Positions 32,418 to 43,115 of a stretch of DNA of 64,000 bases are shown here, piece by piece. Position 1 is the first letter of the stretch, and every line of letters starts with the position of its first letter. The DNA lies in assembly GCA_030762895.1 (NCBI GenBank), contig CM061068.1, positions 155,330,811 through 155,394,810 on the forward strand, given 5' to 3'. The DNA is from Sophora flavescens (Eukaryota; Streptophyta; Magnoliopsida; Fabales; Fabaceae). Position numbers and translations under genes: made by a program. Below the pieces are notes generated by a model, which was not told the origin of the DNA, did no database searches, and saw only the letters and a list, made by a program, of their open reading frames with translations.

Positions 32418-32600
32418 AGGCGTCCAGCCTTATGTATGATTGTTTTGATGAAAATGCGCATCCAATTGCTTGTTATGCACGCCCATAGCTTTTGGCGTCC
32501 AAAGCATAGTGAAAAATACGCGTCCACTACTGTAGTGAACCGCGTCCATTGCATGTCACACTACACGTCCACATATGCTTTTATTTGGACCCGTCCATTT
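32418..32600 (+). repeat. CGTCCA motif cluster between pol and the env-like gene
   Basis: Within 180 bases GCGTCCA / CGTCCA appears about six times (GGCGTCCAGCC, GGCGTCCAAAG, CGCGTCCACTA, CGCGTCCATT, ACGTCCACAT, CCGTCCATTT), with near copies. The same motif marks the LTRs of S1 and S2, so this stretch may be regulatory or a relict LTR-like segment. Its role is unknown. Confidence 0.7.
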
Positions 32601-32922
32601 TTTTATTGAACTTATTTGTTTGACTCTTGAAAATTTTAATTTAATTTATTTTCTGTACTGAGTCAAAATCTCTCATCAATCCCATCATGATCTTTTTAGA
32701 GTTTCAAAATACCAAAGCCGTCTTACATTAAGTGCATGTCCTATCAGTTATTCTTTTTCTTTTTGATTTATTTTCAAAAGAAAACTCTTGGCATTCAAGA
32801 ACTCTTTTATCTTGTACCTTCTTCCCTCCGAAATTTTTTTTCACAACTCATCTTCTCTGAACTTCATCTCTCTCGAGCTCTCTGTTTTCTTTCTCTCATA
32901 TTCTAATCTCAAATTCTCAACA

Positions 32923-34246
32923 ATGGCCTCAATCACTCCTCCTGCTCCTGTCTATGCAACTGACTCCATGAGTATCGTCACTGAGTATCACTTCAAGTTC
33001 GAAGTATTGAAGGAATACAATCTTGATGTGAGTAAGTACGTAAATGCTGCTAGTTGGGACGGTCTTTTTCTTGGAGAAGGTTCCTATTTACCCAAATCTG
33101 ATAAAAACCTTATGGAGGAAACCTGTTATTAGAGACACCGAGATTACTACATATGTTTTTGGAAAGAAGGTGGTGGTGTCTGAGAAAACCATCTCTGAAG
33201 CAATTGCTTGTGCGCAAGAAGGCTTAATCTTTAATGAGAACTGGAAAATGGACCTAGGTGGTTCTGAAACAATTGCTGTGACTTTAATGAAGTCTGATAC
33301 AGTAAGGACTCACTCTTGGAAGTCATCAGAGATGAAGGATGAAATCAGGATTCTTCATCAAATCTTAAACAAGACAGTGCTTCACAAAATTGGTTCTAAG
33401 GACAACCTCTCTGCCATGCACAAGTTCTGTTTGTGCAATATGTTCTTAGAGACCAAAATCAACCTGCCCCACATCCTTTTCTCAAGGTTCAAGGATACTG
33501 TGGAGAATAGGGAAACCATGTCTTCTATCACCTTCACACATCTCCTATCCAAAATTTTCAGACATCAAGGAGTTTATGAAGCCTTGGCTGAAAAGTCTGA
33601 ACTAGAACAGAGTTCCCTACTGACTGAAGGATGCATCTGGTCCACGGATTTTGGAAGGAACAATCTGGGTGGCATGCAACTTAGCAGCTACAAGCAAGTG
33701 GAGTTGGCCAAGCTTGAGGAGAAAATGAAGATTAAAGAAGAATCACTTGAGGCCAACGATGCTGCAATCCTTGGTCTAAAGAAAAGAACCAAGAGGAAGA
33801 CTGTGGCTGTGAGGCAACCTATCCCTAAGAGGACTACTAGAGGATATGTCCTCTTTGTATCTTCTGGTGCTACTTTTCCACCTGCATCCAAAAGGACAAG
33901 GCAAGTAATCATGTCTAAAGAAGAAGATGATGATGAAATGCCTATTGCTGCCATTTTAGAAAAACAAACTGCTGTTGTTGCTGCTACTGTTGCTGGTCCT
34001 ATTGCCAAGAAGAAGAGGCAACCAGCAAAGAGGGCTAAAACAACTCTGGCTTGAGATAATAATCTCTGCTGAATACCCTATTAGGTTAGCAGTAGATGAA
34101 TTAGTGTCTAATTTGGAAACTCAGACTGATAATATCTCTGCTCCACATGATGTGGATGATGCTTATGTCCCTACCCTGCCACAATCACCACACTCACCAC
34201 TAACACAAATAGACAATAGCATTACCATTGGAGCTCCCTTTCCTAA
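32923..34246 (+). pseudogene. S1 env-like third ORF, 5' half
   Basis: Some Sireviruses (SIRE1 of soybean is the model) carry an extra gene between pol and the 3' LTR, called env-like; its role in plants is unproven. This one starts at ATG 32923 (MASITPPAPVYATDSMSIVT) after a pyrimidine-rich leader. A frameshift near 33125 moves it to the frame with VFGKKVVVSEKTISEAIACA, a Lys/Arg-rich segment (KKRTKRKTVAVRQP) and acidic SKEEDDDEMP. The frame stops at 34054 and continues in another frame to 34246, where CACTA-C is inserted (target duplication TAA). No clear signal peptide or membrane segment was seen in this half. Confidence 0.75.
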
Positions 34247-34261
34247 CACTAGGGCAATAAG

Positions 34262-34570
34262 TGCTTTTTACGTCAGTTAAAATTGATTTTTTACGTCAGA
34301 ATACTGACTGACGTAAATACAGCTGACGTTAATAGTTAATATTTTAACGTCAGTTGAGAACTGACGTTAAATATAAAATTATTAACGTCAGTTCTTTAAC
34401 ACAACTGACGTTAATTTTGTTAAAACTAACGTCAGTTGTTATAAAAAACTGACGTTAAAGGTTTTAATTTTAACGTCAGTTGTTTATTACAACTGACGTT
34501 AATAGTGTACTGTATATTTTATAAAATACTATTGACGTCAGTTGTTTGATACAACTGACATTAATAGATT
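34262..34570. repeat. Left subterminal repeats of CACTA-C
   Basis: Paired ACGTCAGTTG / CAACTGACGT units, collinear with 20455-20815 in CACTA-B but with cleaner palindromes (for example ACGTCAGTTGTTTATTAC with its complement). Confidence 0.9.
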
Positions 34571-34845
34571 TTTTTTAAAATTCATTTTAAAATATCACTC
34601 CCCTCAGCTATCCCTGCACTCAGTAAATATCCCAGTAACACAATATCACACACATTACAGAATTGCAAAGGAAAAATGAAACAATGGGGGGACTTAAACC
34701 AAAACCCATGTATAGGAAAAACATAACTATCTACAAGTATATATATATAAATTTTAGTCTCCAATGTCTAAAAACAAAACTACCAATCTAAGGATATATA
34801 TATATATACATGTTATTAATTAGTTTATAAAGTCTAACAAAAAAA

Positions 34846-37757
34846 CTATTCATCTAAGTAGTGCGGAGGTATCTTGTCAATTCCTTTTTCAGCCGCATAC
34901 TTGAAGAAGAATTCAGGGAAGCGCATCCTCAAGTCTCTTAACTCATCTTCTTTAATAGGCGATTGGTCGTTAAATGCCTACACACGTTCAAATAATAACA
35001 ATAACATCAACGCAAGTCATCTTCAAAACTATAATATATAATTTAACAAGTTGTTTACATATTACCTTATTCCATCCATCCGTAATAGATGTGGAGACTA
35101 TGTTCAGCATATGAAGCATCACATAATAGCCGCACGACCACCCGTCAATTTGAAATCGAGACTACCAACAAAATTAATTTCAACGTCAGTTGAATATACA
35201 TATAAATTAGTAATTATAATATTAATTATTTGATAAATAAACTACCAAACCTTGAGGATGTTCCATACAGGATTTGCTTTAGCCTTAGAAGCCCTACTTC
35301 TCCCGTTGGCGCAACTTATGCTACTCGCCTTCAGCGCGCTATCATAAACAAATAATCATGTCGATCAATTAACAAATTCATATATCATGTGTGTAATAAA
35401 CTAAAAACAACTGATATTAAAACTTAAATTAAATTTAAGATTAGTTACTTACTTATTTACAGCTTCCAACACCACCTGTGGCGGTTGTTGGTGGAGAGAG
35501 CAAAAGAATATGACAGTATGCCTAGACGGGTGAAGTACGAACAACTGCCAATGGCTTTTCATACAATAGGGAGCCAGATATAATTCTTTCGGATTGTATC
35601 CCAACAAGTTCCCTAAGTATTTACTCAATGCATCGCCAGCAAAGAAATTGGCCAGAAGGATTGACGGATCTTAGAAGCCGTAAACTGATGCAACGCCCTT
35701 ATCAAGCTGAAGACGATGGAGATACCTAAGATATGAAAAGGTGTGGATGTTAATTACATAATATATATATTAAAATTAAAATAAATTGTTAAATGGAAAA
35801 ATACCAAAAATAAATAAGTTATAAAATTAAAATTAACTTACGTGCACCAGAGACTCAAAACATTGCTGTTCATCCAGACGTTATTTCTGCAGGCGTTCCC
35901 GAGATCGTCACCACAGAAGGAAAATATCCTCCGTTGATCTGGGCGTGCCACCCATCCATCGTGATCCAATGGACATTCAAAAATATCAAACGCATAATCC
36001 TCACTAAGTGAGAACAAACGAGTGATAGGTGACAGTGACACCGACGTCGACTTGGCCTTCAGTTTAGGAAAAATAAAATAGATAAGTTGTTGATAATTAA
36101 AAAAAACACAAGTAATTATTTGACTAATTTGGACATTAATAATAAATACATACCTTTGTTAACATTTTGAGCTCACGTCGTTTGGAGTCCAACTCAAGCT
36201 CACGCCTTTTCATTTCCAACTCATGCTCATGGCGTCGGACTTCGAACTCCCGCTCCCTAGCTGCCAACTCATCGTCCTCCACATGTGCCCTACTATAACT
36301 CTATTTTGTGCTCACATGTGAAGGGTTGGCATGCCCTGCGGTGTCGTGGGATGTACCGACGGAGGAAAGCTCTCTGGCAAGCGCCTGCTTGAATTCTGGG
36401 TTGGATATTAAGCTTTGCATCATATGTGTTGTAATAGCTGGGTTGGACATGAGGTGCTGAGTAATGTCAGCCAAAATTGATGCTTCATCGACCACCCGCT
36501 TTCGTGAAGCAGACATGCCATAATATTCTTTGATGGTCACGTTCCCAGGAACATCGAGAACCCGACCAGGATGGTCTTTCTTGCCTAGAGCAGTCATCAA
36601 GACGTCCCGCCGTCCAGAAGGGACGAATGAGCCCTTGGAGGATTGTGCTTTAAGATCCATCTACAATGAAAAAATGAAAAAAACGTGCATGCCACTTCGT
36701 GAGTGGCATCAACTTTAAAAGATCCCGTCTTTGTCATGCGGCAGGCTAACCAGACATCCTCGCGGTTGATGTTCGACGAAGGACTTAATGGTGTGCCCTC
36801 AGGCACCTCTCCTCTTTCAATCCTAGCAGAGTGCTCTTCCTGCTTCGCCCTCAGCCTATCCGCCATCATCTGCTCGATCCGAGTCTGGTACCCACCCTGA
36901 GACATGGTGTGGCGGTGGACGTTCTTCGCCTGATTCTGCCGACCCTTATTTGCCTTATCCTATTCAAACAAAAACACATAATTAAATACAGTTAAATGAT
37001 CTATAAGAAGCATACAAAATTAACTTAATCAACCAACCTGAAATTCTCCATCCTGTCGACTCCTGGAAAACATATCCCAAGTATCCAGATCAATCCAGGG
37101 ATAATCCGAGAACATTTTATCAAGCTGCTTCTTCCCAGATACATAGTACCTGGTAAGATCATGCTTGAACCCATTCCAACGCTTTGATGCCATTTTCATA
37201 CATTTATGACGATGATCCTCGTCATTTGGCACAGTCCAAGCTACCTACACATTAAATACATAACAACCGGATGGATTATAACTCGGATAATTATCTAATA
37301 ATGTAAATCAAACGAATGTAAAGGTAAAATACCGCGATAGCCTCCCAAATCTGATCCTTAACGTTCTGTGGAACGTCATTCCAGTGGTTGTAGTTGATGC
37401 TTACGTGCTGCTTCGCTTGTAGAAACACCCACTTATTAAATTCTTTAGCACAGGGTCCCTGGGCATTTAGATTAGCATCGAAGGACACCTCAAGCTTATG
37501 TCCGCTTTGCCTGTCCTTCTCTAGTTTCTTCAACGAGGTGGCTCCTCTACCCCGTTTCCTATGAGCCTGTGATGTCTGTATGGACAAAAAAAAATGATAA
37601 AATAGAGGGTTGTAACATTATAAACTTACATTAAAAACAAGGACTAAAGATAGTATATAACATGTAAACTTACACTAGAATCAGGCGTAGGCGTGATCGG
37701 GTCCTGCGTAGCCCCCACAGTGTCCTCCCGTGCATGTGGGCTATCCGACTGATCCAT
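34846..37757 (-). pseudogene. TNPA-like/Ulp1-protease gene of CACTA-C, ~10 exons
   Basis: Exons inferred from GT...AG sites and family motifs: 37757-37674, 37575-37333, 37244-37038, 36959 to about 36697, about 36662-36154, 36057-35842, 35725-35453, 35338-35251, 35161-35066 and 34977-34846. Exons 1-5 look like the Ptta/En/Spm (TNPA-like) DNA-binding family: FNKWVFLQAKQHVSINYNHW, KRWNGFKHDLTRYY, and LGKKDHPGRVLDVPGNVT. A charged helix follows (EFEVRRHEHELEMKRRELEL), likely coiled coil. Exons 6-10 form a Ulp1/C48 cysteine protease domain: HWQLFVL with the histidine at 35553-35555, and DGWSCGYYVM with the cysteine at 35132-35134. The family's Asp region reads FFCSL. In-frame stops at 36301-36303 (TAG) and 35671-35673 (TAA), and an unclear exon 4/5 join, make it a pseudogene. 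Confidence 0.85.
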
Positions 37758-37932
37758 ATGTATGCCTGTTCAGAAACAATATATATGTATTAACATAGGT
37801 TATAACTCAAAATAAATACAAAAGTATAAATAAAAATAACTAGATAGGTCCTGTAGATATACAAAACATCTATCCAATATACAGACAATACGGGAGATTG
37901 AAAACTATAGTTTTTGAAGATTGCCAATCACT

Positions 37933-38043
37933 AGTCACGGCCTGGCAGTGATGTCCATCACGGTCGTAACGTGCCAACTAAACCAGACCCTCACATGCAG
38001 AACTGATCACGGCCTAGCCGTGATGAGCATCACGACCGTGACA
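37933..38043. repeat. TCACGGCCGTGA palindrome module of CACTA-C
   Basis: The same arrangement as in CACTA-A and CACTA-B: a decayed pair, then GATCACGGCCTAGCCGTGAT, GAGC, ATCACGACCGTGACAG. It is still present although the TNP2 gene it normally precedes has been deleted. Confidence 0.9.
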
Positions 38044-38309
38044 GATCAACCAGCAGAGCAACATGCACTCAAAACCAAAAATAGAGACATTCCAAACAAC
38101 TCAAACTCACGCACGGTTTCAAGTTTCAACTACTGAGACTACAGTTTCAACATACACTCAAAACCAAAAATAGAGACATTCCAAACAACTCAAACTCACA
38201 TATTCAAGTTTCAACTACTGAGACTACAGTTTCAACATACACTCAAAACCAAAAATAAAAAAATGTGCCCTAAAGACTCACCAGAAATAGGCGCTCGCGT
38301 GGTGGTGGT

Positions 38310-38325
38310 GGGGGGGGGGGGGGGG
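38310..38325. repeat. Poly-G tract in CACTA-C
   Basis: Sixteen consecutive G where CACTA-A (about 15521-15533) and CACTA-B (about 23885-23897) read GGTGGGGAGGGGAG. The expansion sits at the same place as the shorter G-rich block of its relatives. Slippage in the genome, in cloning or in sequencing are all possible. Confidence 0.8.
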
Positions 38326-40286
38326 AGCTCGAGTGGTGGCCAACGTTCGTTGTGGTTACTGAGAGAAGAGGGACAAGGAGAGTTAGTGCGCGGGAAGGGG
38401 AAAGAGAGATGTCAAGTTATTGCAAAGAATGAGCGGGAAAGACAGAGTTAGGGGTTAAGAATGTACCTCACGGTGGTGGCGAAAAAGCCCTCGCGGTGGT
38501 TGCGGTGGAGATGAGCTCGCGATTAGGGCAGAGTGAGAGTGAGAGTGAGGGTTGAGCGTGATGAAAAGAGAAAAGAGACGTACAGAGCGAAGTGCACAAG
38601 GCGCGCGGGTGTAAACGTTATAATCAAAATAAAACAACATTTTATGTCAGTTGTTTGTAAAAACTGACGTTAAAGGACCCGGGTGTAAACGTTATAATCA
38701 AAATAAAACAACATTTTACGTCAGTTGTTTGTAAAGACTGATGTTAAAGGATATTTAATTAACGTTAGTTTTATTAAGAAACTGACGTTAATAATAGAAA
38801 AACTTTTAACGTCCGTTGTTGAAGACAACTGACGTTAAAAGTGTTCTGCAAAAACATTAATTCCTTTGACTACTGTGCTACCTACCCCTGAGCATTAAGT
38901 TTATAGATCAGTTTTCAAGAAAACCAGTCTCTCTTCTCTATATAGGATATAGGATTATTTACGTCAGCTAGTTATTTAACTGAAAATCACACTTTTAACG
39001 TCAGTTGTTTAAAAAACTGACGTTAAAAATAAATATTTTAAAAAAAAAACACTTTTAACGTCAGTTGTATTAAACAACTGACGTTAAAAGTTTATTAGTT
39101 TCTACAAAAACATTCATTCCTTTGACTACTGTGCTACTACCCATTCACCTTGTAACCTAATCCTCTTAATGAGCATTAAGTTTTTAGATCAGTTTTCAAG
39201 AAATTCAGGTAGTCTCTCTTCTCTATATAAAAAACCATATTCTTCTATATCAGTCGATCTGTATTACACCCCCCTCTTTTCCTCTATATTTCGTGCTTTT
39301 TCCTTCACAATATGCCTCTATCATATTTGAGGTGTTGTTATTTCTTCCTATTCCTAGACTTAAAGGTCTCTGTCTTAATGGTAAAAAAACTTCTGAGGTT
39401 GAGTAAATCACATAACATGGATGGTAAGGTTGGGTAAATCACATAATGTGATTCCCTCACTTTATTTCATCCCCGTCATCCCTTTCACTTTGCTTTGGAA
39501 GCAAGTGACTGTGGATTCAAGACGATGCATCAAGGAATTCCAGTGAAGGAGAAGATGCAAAAATCCATTTCAATGTGGATTCACTTTTGCATCATGGAAT
39601 TCAAGTGAGGGAGGAGATGCATCCATTGGAGTTTCTGAGGACAGGACTGAGAAGAAAATGATGTTAAAGCAAAACTTTTTTATATTTTAGGGCTATGTTG
39701 CAGAAATGTTTTATCTTTTAATCATTTAATTGTTACTTATGAATCGCTTCAATGAGATACGATTTGATTATACATATAACTTGTTTTTATGTTAAGTGTT
39801 TATTTAATTTAATTTACACAAGAATTTGTTTACTAATTCAAGCTAATTAATGGAGATTAAAAATAAACTTGTTTAAAAAAAAGTTTAGAAATAAACTGCA
39901 CTATATATATGGAGTGACCTGTGTTAAGAGTGACAACAGGGCATTTCAGATAGGGATATAGGATTATTTACGTCAGCTATTTATTTAACTGAAGTAAAAA
40001 TCACACTTTTAATGTCAGTTGTATAAAAAACTGACGTTAAATATAAATATTTTTTATTTTAAAAACACTTTTAACGTCAGTTGTATTAAACAACTGACGT
40101 TAAAGGTATATAAGTTTCTGCAAAAACATTCATTCCTTTGACTACTGTGCTACTTACCCATTCACCTTGGAACCTAATCCTCTTAATGATCAACTTAATT
40201 TTTTAGCAACTTACCACGCCTAGTAACTTCATCCTCTGCTCCAATAAATAGCTTCCTTCCTTCATTTTATTTTCTGCTTCACAAAT

Positions 40287-40385
40287 ATGGCTCTGCCATG
40301 GAGATTAACTTCATCACTCTTTCTTCCTATTCCTAGACTCAAAGATCTTTGTCTTAATGGTCAAACAACTTCTAAGGTTGTGTAA
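40287..40385 (+). CDS. Small repeated ORF in CACTA-C (32 codons)
   Basis: Begins MALPWRLTSSLFLPIPRLK, as in CACTA-A copy 2, and ends at TAA 40383-40385. An AATAAATAG box lies about 40 bases upstream where CACTA-A and CACTA-B have TATAAATA. Unknown product; probably part of a captured host 5' end. Confidence 0.3.
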   Translation: MALPWRLTSSLFLPIPRLKDLCLNGQTTSKVV

Positions 40386-40489
40386 ATCACATAACATGGG
40401 TGATAAGGTTCTGTAAATCACATAATGTGAGTTGCTCACCTTATCATCCTTCCGGAGAATCGGCTGCTACAGTTCCAAAACCTCAGCTT

Positions 40490-40685
40490 ATATATGAATG
40501 ACCACATTATCAGCATGTACCTCGATTCCAACATGAGTAACACCATCACTGTTAGACATGGTCACATTCGGAGTATAGTTTTCCTTTTGGCATATTTCAT
40601 AAAACTCTCTGATGGGATGTAGCTTTAATGTTTCGGGTGTGATAAGGGGTTCCAAAAGTGGCCTTATGCTTTGCCACACAACCTC
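40490..40685 (-). pseudogene. Captured Dicer-like (DCL2-type) gene fragment
   Basis: An open frame on the minus strand encodes VWQSIRPLLEPLITPETLK, HPIREFYEICQKEN and DGVTHVGIEVHADNVVIH. This resembles the end of the second RNase III domain and the start of the dsRNA-binding region of plant Dicer-like proteins, closest in my memory to DCL2. CACTA-A and CACTA-B lack it: all share CCAAAACCTCAGCTT on the left and ACAAATGTTTAGGATTT on the right, and in CACTA-C this segment replaces the sequence between them. The frame has no internal stop over about 66 codons, which suggests recent capture. Identification is by recall, not by search. Confidence 0.7.
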
Positions 40686-41235
40686 CACAAATGTTTAGGA
40701 TTTTAAACCCTTTCAATGTAACTTTTTATAGGATTTTAAACCCTTTCAATCTTCTGTATCAGTCTGTATAACACTTCATGAATGAGATCCGGTTTGGGTT
40801 ATTGATTCAACTTATACTTCGCACATATATTTTAGTTTTCAAAACAGAAACACAAAACATCAAAGCAATTGTGAAACTGAAACTTTGAGGAAGGCAATGC
40901 GGAAGGGTACGTATACTAGATAAAAAAATTATTAAAATAACCTTTAACGTTAGTTGTTGTAAGGACTGACGTTAAAAGTGAAGTGACTCACTTTTAACGT
41001 CAGTTCGATAAAGAACTGACGTTAAAATGTTCACTGTTAACGTCAGTTGTTTATTGAACTGACGTTAAAAGTGAGTCACTTCACTTTTAATGTCAGTCCT
41101 TACAACAACTGACGTTAAAATTAAATTAATGAAGTCTGATATTTACAAAACTGCCACCGCCCCCTTTTTAATGTCTAGCTTTTGGTTAACTGACGTAAAC
41201 CTTTACCGTCTAATGTATATTTTCCACTAGTGTAA

Positions 41236-42762
41236 ACCTTTAAAAACCTTGTTTCCACCCATAATTCCCTCTTCCACTCTCTATAATGACAAATCTGAAA
41301 ACTAGGCCAAAGTACAAAGAGAATGGAGAATACTATTCCACACTATTCCATAAGAACCAGAACATATTCTAATAAAGTGGTATCCTTTGGCTGAGTATAA
41401 GTATGAACTCCTCAACATCTATCCATACTGGGTCAACCCTGAACCCCGCACTCCAACCGGCCCATTCCCTTCCCAAATGATTAATGAACATGGACCTCTC
41501 CTCACCCACCTTCCCCAACAAAGATTCCTTGCCAGAAAAATCTACCCCAATCTAGTAAAACTTCCACCCCTTACACCATTCACTGATGGAGTAGAGAGAA
41601 TTATAATATCTGACTGGCACACTGATCCCATCAAGAAGGATCTTGCAAGTATTCTCGAGAAAACAACCAGATCCTTCAGGAAAATTCCTTTTGTGATGGA
41701 CAAGACCACCAAGTGGATGACTTTCAAACATCCAAGGGTATATGGAGCTGTCGTTGATCAGTTTGTGGACACTCTCATGTATGAGATTCTGAAATGGGAA
41801 TTCAGTCACTTCAGAGTAGACAGAGCTGCATGGTTTGTCCCTCCAACCTGGTTAAAACATTCTTCTTCCACAAATGTTGGAGTCAAGCCTACCAAGATTT
41901 GTCCTAGGTTGTCAATGATAGATCTGAAGAGGACAAGGACTGGAAGCATCCAAGGCACAAAGGAAAGATGCCAGTAGTTCAAGACATTATGCTAGATCTC
42001 AGTTCTGAACCTTTTGACCACTCTCAGATGGATTACATTCAGTCTTTGCCAATTGAGATGGTCATTGAGGCTAATTATGCAGGAGTGTTCTAGCAATCCC
42101 ACTTAATTCACTGCACCAGAGAAGCCTCCACTTTTGGCCTGACTGATGAAGAGAAGAAGAAAACTCCAAAATTCAGAGGCAAGTGTGGACTCTCTCGTGT
42201 CAGATATTTGATCTTCAAGGATCTTTGGGGTCTGCCAATTACAAACCGTGATGTAGAAATATCTAATCCTATTCACTGGGCTAGGGATCTGCCTCTAAGA
42301 AAGAAGAAATCCTCTCCACCCCCTGCACCAACACCTTCTTCTCTTGCTAAGCAAGTTGCTGATGGCACAGTGGTTGAAGAATCTGAGAAAAACGCAGCTG
42401 TTCCAACTCCAACTATTGTTGTTGAGCAATCTGCTGGGTCAGAGAAACAAATGTCTCAACCTCTAGCCTTGGCTGTGGTTCAAACCCAAGACACTTACTC
42501 TGATACTGCATAAAGTTCAAGACAATTATCCATGCCCCCAAATTTTGAAGAAATGATTAACAAGATAGTTGAGGAGAAGGTTGGAAAGATTATGGAGGAA
42601 AAGACTGCTCAGATGGAGGAAAAGGTCACTCAGAGAATTCAGGCTGAGATGGCTCCAACAGTTGTTGTTGTAAACAAGATGATGGATCTGCTGCAGGAAT
42701 TCAAGCAAGATCAAACCCAAAAACCACAACATCAACCCACTCCTTCACCTCCTCCTTCTTAA
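41236..42762 (+). pseudogene. S1 env-like third ORF, 3' half
   Basis: Continues the gene cut by CACTA-C at 34246. Segments include WVNPEPRTPTGPFPSQM, FVMDKTTKWMTFKHPRVYG and DRAAWFVPPTWLKH (41387-41977). A frameshift follows near 41960. Then come DLWGLPITNRDVEISNPIHW (42220-42285), a Pro/Ser-rich stretch, a stop at 42511, and a final segment 42532-42762 with a strong coiled-coil pattern (EEMINKIVEEKVGKIMEEK) ending in a Pro-rich tail. A C-terminal coiled coil is a known trait of Sirevirus env-like proteins. No membrane-spanning segment is obvious, which weakens a true envelope role. Confidence 0.72.
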
Positions 42763-42837
42763 ACTTTTCTCGTTAGTATTTTTTTAACATTATTTTGACA
42801 GTGATGGTCTATTCTCTTTACCTTTTTGTCCGATGAC

Positions 42838-42853
42838 AAAAAAGGGGGAGAAA
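42838..42853 (+). other. Upstream polypurine tract of S1
   Basis: AAAAAAGGGGGAGAAAT lies about 265 bases before the 3' LTR. Multiple polypurine tracts ahead of the 3' LTR are a described feature of Sireviruses. Confidence 0.8.
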
Positions 42854-43101
42854 TAGAAAGAGATTAAATTAATTGTTTTTATATAAAGTTAGTTTTGAAA
42901 AAGATCTTATTTGTTTGCATATGCATGTCTTACTCTAATTCATAACTGCTTTTGATTATTGCTATGATATGTTTATTCTCTGATTGATAACTTATATTTT
43001 ATCTGACTATGCTTTATCTGTTTGAATGCTATGTCTTAGGGGGAGCTTTGCAATCTCTCTTAGACTTTGCTACTTAAATTTAATCAGTTTTTGTCATCAT
43101 C

Positions 43102-43115
43102 AAAAAGGGGGAGAT
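43102..43115 (+). other. Main polypurine tract of S1
   Basis: AAAAAGGGGGAGAT directly precedes the 3' LTR start (TGTTGGAACC at 43116). This is the expected plus-strand priming site. Confidence 0.92.

Larger units (their letters stand above)
38640..41200. repeat. Right subterminal array of CACTA-C
   Basis: Clusters of TAACGTCAGTTG / CAACTGACGTTA pairs at 38640-38840, 38990-39090, 40010-40110 and 40940-41125. Between them lie two copies of the unit with the small ORF. The first (ATG near 39312) is frameshifted; the second (40287-40385) is open for 32 codons. Confidence 0.88.
34247..41232 (-). mobile_element. CACTA-C, complete ends, TNPA/Ulp1 gene only
   Basis: The 6986-bp element starts CACTAGGGCAATAAG and ends TATTTTCCACTAGTG, flanked by TAA at 34244-34246 and 41233-41235. 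The left end matches CACTA-B base for base over long stretches; the right end matches CACTA-A. It carries a minus-strand multi-exon gene (34846-37757). The TNP2 gene is absent: the sequence passes from the short intergenic stretch (to 37836) straight to the TNP2 upstream region (ACTAGATAGGTCCTG, 37838). A 195-bp captured Dicer-like fragment lies at 40490-40685. Confidence 0.95.

Noticed and set aside
33688..34008. Minus-strand frame of 106 codons in the env-like region.
   Set aside because: Shadow of the plus-strand env-like frame, with Ser/Ala-rich low-complexity content.
36660..36697. A 35-base intron between exons 4 and 5 of the TNPA/Ulp1 gene.
   Set aside because: GT...AG is present but the length is far below plant introns; a frameshift or another donor is more likely, so the join is left open.
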